Assembly: GCA_021828575.1 (NCBI GenBank)
Contig: JAJZEL010000039.1
Span: 1 to 16,894 of the forward strand
DNA: 16,894 bases
DNA from: Pseudomonadota bacterium
GTDB lineage: Bacteria > Pseudomonadota > Gammaproteobacteria > Burkholderiales > Ferrovaceae
Reading direction: 5' to 3'
Part shown: positions 14,245 through 16,894 of the stretch, in pieces
Position numbering within the stretch: the stretch's first letter is position 1
Layout: each line of letters opens with the position of its first letter
The notes under the pieces: generated by a model
The model's input: only the letters and a program-made list of their open reading frames with translations
The model's database searches: none
Told to the model about the DNA's origin: nothing
Program-made: the position numbers and the translations under genes

Positions 14245-15552
14245 ATGACACAGACTTATCGGATTGAGCCAGGTGGCTTTTTGAACGGACTGGTGCGTGT
14301 TCCTGGAGATAAATCCATATCCCACCGGTCTATCATGCTGGGAGCTATTGCTGATGGCGTGACGGAAGTGACTGGGTTTCTGGAAGGTGAAGACGCTTTG
14401 GCCACCATGAACGCTTTTCGCGCCATGGGTGTTTGCATAGAGGGACCCCTGCAAGGAAAGGTCACCGTTCATGGTGTGGGGAAGTATGGGTTGAAAGCGC
14501 CGATCCAACCCTTGGATTGTGGAAATTCGGGAACATCCATGCGTTTGTTGGCTGGTCTTTTGGCTGGGCAGCGTTTTTCGGTGACATTGACCGGAGATGA
14601 CAGCTTGCGCAAGCGTCCCATGGAACGTGTGGTACGACCACTGCGTGAAATGGGTGCGCAGGTAGCATCACAAGCCAACGGGTTGCCCCCACTGGTTCTG
14701 GACCCTGTCAGCAAGTTGAAAGGAATTCACTATGCGTTGCCAATGGCCAGTGCACAGGTGAAATCCGCAGTGCTTCTGGCAGGCCTTTATGCTGAAGGCG
14801 AGACTTCCGTCATCGAACCGGAACCCACACGCGATCATACGGAACGCATGTTGAGGGCATTCGGATGTGCCGTTGAAAGGGAAGGAAATGTGATTCGTCT
14901 GTCCGGTGGAGCAGAACTGACCGCCACCCCGATTCATGTCCCTGCCGACATTTCCTCGGCTGCCTTTTTTCTCGTGGGGGCATCCATTGCGCCAGGCTCT
15001 GACGTGTTGCTTCCTGATGTGGGAATCAACCCCACCAGAACAGGCATTATCGACATTCTGAAGCTGATGGGCGCGAATATTGAACTGCAAAACCAGAGAG
15101 TGATGGGCGGGGAGCCAGTGGCTGATATCCGTGTTCGGCATGCCCAACTGCGGGGCATAGAGGTACCGGAAAATCTGGTCGCACTGGCTATTGACGAATT
15201 TCCTTCCCTTTTTATTGCGGCCGCACATGCCACGGGCCGAACAGTGGTGACAGGTGCAGAAGAGCTGCGTGTCAAGGAAAGTGACCGGATACAGGTGATG
15301 GCAGATGGGTTGCGGAATCTTGGTGTTTCTGCAACATCAACACCCGATGGCATGGTGATCGAGGGTGGGGCGACCATGGGAGGGGGGGTCATAGAAAGCC
15401 ACGGAGATCATCGTGTGGCTATGAGTTTTGCCATGGCGGCATTGCGAGCAACCGGCCCGATCATCATTCGTGATTGTGCCAATGTGGCCACATCGTTTCC
15501 CGGTTTTACCGAGCTGGCTTCACGAGCAGGGCTTGGAATTTCATGCCAGTGA
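14245..15552 (+). CDS. aroA: 3-phosphoshikimate 1-carboxyvinyltransferase (EPSP synthase)
   Basis: AroA joins shikimate 3-phosphate and phosphoenolpyruvate to give EPSP, the step before chorismate. The 435 residues carry VPGDKSISHRSIMLG with Lys23, Ser24 and Arg28, LDCGNSGTSMRLLAG at 90-104, RKRPMERV with Arg124, MASAQVKSAVLLAGL with Gln171 and Lys173, NPTRTG, IDEFPSLF with the catalytic Asp317, LRVKESDRIQ with Lys344 and Glu345, and HGDHRVAMSFA. The wording (GDKSISHR, SAQVKS) is of the second EPSPS class and is very close to the AroA half of Pseudomonas TyrA-AroA fusions. ATG 14245 aligns with the family start; the longer frame from 14209 runs inside tyrA. The end overlaps cmk by 10 bases. 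Confidence 0.97.
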   Translation: MTQTYRIEPGGFLNGLVRVPGDKSISHRSIMLGAIADGVTEVTGFLEGEDALATMNAFRAMGVCIEGPLQGKVTVHGVGKYGLKAPIQPLDCGNSGTSMRLLAGLLAGQRFSVTLTGDDSLRKRPMERVVRPLREMGAQVASQANGLPPLVLDPVSKLKGIHYALPMASAQVKSAVLLAGLYAEGETSVIEPEPTRDHTERMLRAFGCAVEREGNVIRLSGGAELTATPIHVPADISSAAFFLVGASIAPGSDVLLPDVGINPTRTGIIDILKLMGANIELQNQRVMGGEPVADIRVRHAQLRGIEVPENLVALAIDEFPSLFIAAAHATGRTVVTGAEELRVKESDRIQVMADGLRNLGVSATSTPDGMVIEGGATMGGGVIESHGDHRVAMSFAMAALRATGPIIIRDCANVATSFPGFTELASRAGLGISCQ

Positions 15553-16211
15553 TTCCGGTAGTGGCCATAGACGGACCGTCGGCCTCTGGAAAAGGCACTG
15601 TGGCTGAGAGAGTGGCCAAGGCACTGGGGTTCCATTATCTGGACAGTGGGGCGTTATACCGTCTGGTGGCTTTGGCTGCCAGAAACAAATTGCTCTCTGC
15701 TACTGATGTGTCACAACTGGAAAGCCTGACCAGGCAAATGGATGCCCGTTTTGATTCAGGCAAGGTTTATCTGGAGGGTCATGACGTGACCGATGAAATT
15801 CGCTCGGAATGGTGTTCGAGAGAAGCCTCCATATTGGCAGCATTGCCAGAAATTCGTGCCGGTTTGCTTGATCGCCAGCACGCCTTTCGTCAGATTCCAG
15901 GTTTGGTGGCCGATGGCAGGGATATGGGTAGTGTGGTATTTCCGGATGCATCCCTGAAGGTCTTTTTGACAGCAACATCGGCAATTCGCGCAAAACGTCG
16001 GTATAACCAGTTGAAGGATAAAGGAATATCTGCTAGCATGGAAGACCTTTTAAAGGACATTGCGGAGCGCGATGCTCGCGATGCCGGTCGGCCTATCGCC
16101 CCGTTGCAGCAAGCAGGGGCAAGGGTTCTGGACACATCGTCGCTGACAATCGAACAGTCGGTGGACAAGGTTCTTGGCTGGTTTTCCGAACTGAGGCTTC
16201 AGGTTTCCTGA
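15543..16211 (+). CDS. cmk: Cytidylate kinase
   Basis: Cmk phosphorylates CMP and dCMP with ATP, recycling nucleotides from RNA turnover and lipid synthesis. The protein has 222 residues (E. coli 227). It has the P-loop GPSASGKGT at 11-19, YLDSGALYRL for CMP binding, PGLVADGRDMGSVVFPDA, the lid AIRAKRRYNQLKDKG, and ERDARDAGRPIAPL. EWCSREASILAALPEIR replaces the more usual EEVGNAAS pattern, a mild divergence. ATG 15543 overlaps aroA by 10 bases; a GTG at 15549 would give a four-base GTGA overlap and is a weaker alternative. Position between aroA and rpsA is conserved across Beta- and Gammaproteobacteria. Confidence 0.96.
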   Translation: MPVIPVVAIDGPSASGKGTVAERVAKALGFHYLDSGALYRLVALAARNKLLSATDVSQLESLTRQMDARFDSGKVYLEGHDVTDEIRSEWCSREASILAALPEIRAGLLDRQHAFRQIPGLVADGRDMGSVVFPDASLKVFLTATSAIRAKRRYNQLKDKGISASMEDLLKDIAERDARDAGRPIAPLQQAGARVLDTSSLTIEQSVDKVLGWFSELRLQVS

Positions 16212-16226
16212 GATTAAAGCGTGGCT

Positions 16227-16318
16227 GCAGGACTGCGGGATGTGACGGGGCACGTTTCCCTGAATCCGACAAATCGCATCCTGCCGCATTTTGACCATTG
16301 ACCCCGAAACGTGTCGGG
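16227..16318 (+). promoter_or_regulatory. Structured rpsA leader (candidate)
   Basis: The 134 bases between cmk and rpsA hold three possible helices: 16235-16242 with 16277-16284 (8 pairs, one G-U), 16249-16258 with 16306-16315 (10 pairs, one G-U), and a small hairpin 16303-16307 with 16314-16318. The second helix crosses the first and overlaps the third, so they compete or form a pseudoknot. S1 represses its own translation through a leader in E. coli; a similar role here is inferred. No firm promoter was seen in the gap. Confidence 0.35.
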
Positions 16319-16345
16319 CGCACTTGAAGAAAGAAGGTATTGATC

Positions 16346-16894
16346 ATGACTATTGCACAATCCAACCCCGGTCTCGTCGAAAGTTTTGCCAGCCTCTTTG
16401 AGGAAAGCCTACATCACCAGGAAATGCGTTCCGGCGAAGTCATTACCGCCGAAGTGGTGTCCATTGATGCCAATATGGTGGTGGTGAATGCAGGCCTCAA
16501 ATCCGAAAGCTTGATCCCGATCGAGGAGTTCAAAAATGACCGAGGCGAGCTTGAGGTTCAGGTAGGTGATTTCGTAAAAGTGGCCATTGATGCCCTGGAA
16601 GATGGTTACGGTTCCACCCGTTTGTCCCGGGAAAAAGCCAAGCGTTTGGCTGCATGGCTTGATCTGGATGATGCCCTGACCCAAAGCACTCTGGTGACGG
16701 GTGTGATTACGGGCAAGGTCAAGGGTGGTTTGACGGTCATGATCAATGGTATCCGGGCATTTCTTCCCGGCTCTCTGGTGGATGTGCGTCCCATCAAGGA
16801 CACTTCCCCGCTGGAAGGCAAGGAAATGGAATTCAAGGTGATCAAATTGGACCGCAAGCGTAACAACGTGGTTGTTTCGCGTCGCGCCGTCATG
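16346..16894 (+). CDS. rpsA: Ribosomal protein S1, 3' truncated by window edge
   Basis: S1 binds mRNA on the 30S subunit and helps initiation on leaders with weak Shine-Dalgarno sequences, many of which occur in this window. 183 codons are visible (a full S1 has about 550-570), with no stop before the edge. After a short N-terminal ribosome-binding segment (ESFASLFEESL), the first OB-fold repeat runs about residues 30-95 (VITAEVVSIDANMVVVNAGL, LIPIEEFKNDRGELEVQVGD) and the second from about 115 (LVTGVITGKVKGGLTV, IRAFLPGSLVDVRP, LDRKRNNVVVSRRAV). AGAAGG ends 8 bases before ATG 16346, a clear ribosome binding site. It closes the conserved gyrA-rpsA cluster and probably also has its own transcript, since a 134-base leader separates it from cmk. 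Confidence 0.97.
   Translation, partial: MTIAQSNPGLVESFASLFEESLHHQEMRSGEVITAEVVSIDANMVVVNAGLKSESLIPIEEFKNDRGELEVQVGDFVKVAIDALEDGYGSTRLSREKAKRLAAWLDLDDALTQSTLVTGVITGKVKGGLTVMINGIRAFLPGSLVDVRPIKDTSPLEGKEMEFKVIKLDRKRNNVVVSRRAVM

Noticed and set aside
14245..15552. AroA as a glyphosate-tolerant enzyme because of its class II-like motifs.
   Set aside because: The NSGTSMR loop keeps the glycine that is alanine in the tolerant CP4 enzyme; tolerance cannot be claimed from sequence.
16291..16303. Two TTGACC boxes before rpsA as a -35 element.
   Set aside because: No acceptable -10 hexamer lies 16-18 bases downstream of either box.
1..16894. tRNA, rRNA, CRISPR, insertion sequence or phage genes.
   Set aside because: Coding genes fill almost the whole window; no tandem repeats, transposase, integrase or tRNA-like cloverleaf was seen in the few gaps.

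Overview
The window is dense proteobacterial chromosome, about half G+C by eye. It holds 17 protein genes and no RNA gene, insertion sequence, CRISPR array or long non-coding stretch. The gene order gyrA-serC-pheA-hisC-tyrA-aroA-cmk-rpsA, with ubiG and a gph-type phosphatase divergent from gyrA, is the conserved arrangement of Beta- and some Gammaproteobacteria. A sulfide:quinone oxidoreductase (SQR) very like that of Acidithiobacillus, next to a cytochrome bd oxidase, suggests a sulfur- or iron-oxidising, possibly acidophilic lithotroph. The exact taxon cannot be read from the sequence.

Region 1 (1-4778, + strand) is a compact respiratory and sulfide-handling unit: sqr (5' end cut off by the window), a single-domain rhodanese, cydP, cydA, cydB, cydX (37 codons) and a DUF2892 membrane protein. 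Gaps run from small overlaps to about 23 bases, so one transcript is likely. SQR would pass electrons from sulfide to the quinone pool, the rhodanese could take the sulfane sulfur, and cytochrome bd, known elsewhere to tolerate sulfide, would pass the electrons to oxygen. The first small gene (rhodanese) and the last (DUF2892) match the two halves of E. coli YgaP.

Region 2 (4775-7378, - strand) is an overlapping run ubiG > gph/mupP-like > trhP: ubiquinone O-methylation, a HAD phosphatase, and a U32-family tRNA hydroxylation protein. It converges on region 1, with the two stop codons overlapping.

Region 3 (7379-7527) is the divergent ubiG/gyrA promoter region, with a TATAAT box readable on both strands and an extended -10 facing gyrA.

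Region 4 (7528-16894, + strand) is the gyrA to rpsA supercluster. serC, pheA, hisC, tyrA and aroA cover serine/PLP metabolism and the shikimate-to-Phe/Tyr/His branch. They are packed with overlaps or gaps of a few bases and followed by cmk (CMP kinase). A 134-base leader then precedes rpsA (ribosomal protein S1), which runs off the right edge. Several starts were moved from the longest frame to a better-supported codon (rhodanese, cydB, gph, ubiG, pheA, hisC, tyrA, aroA, cmk).
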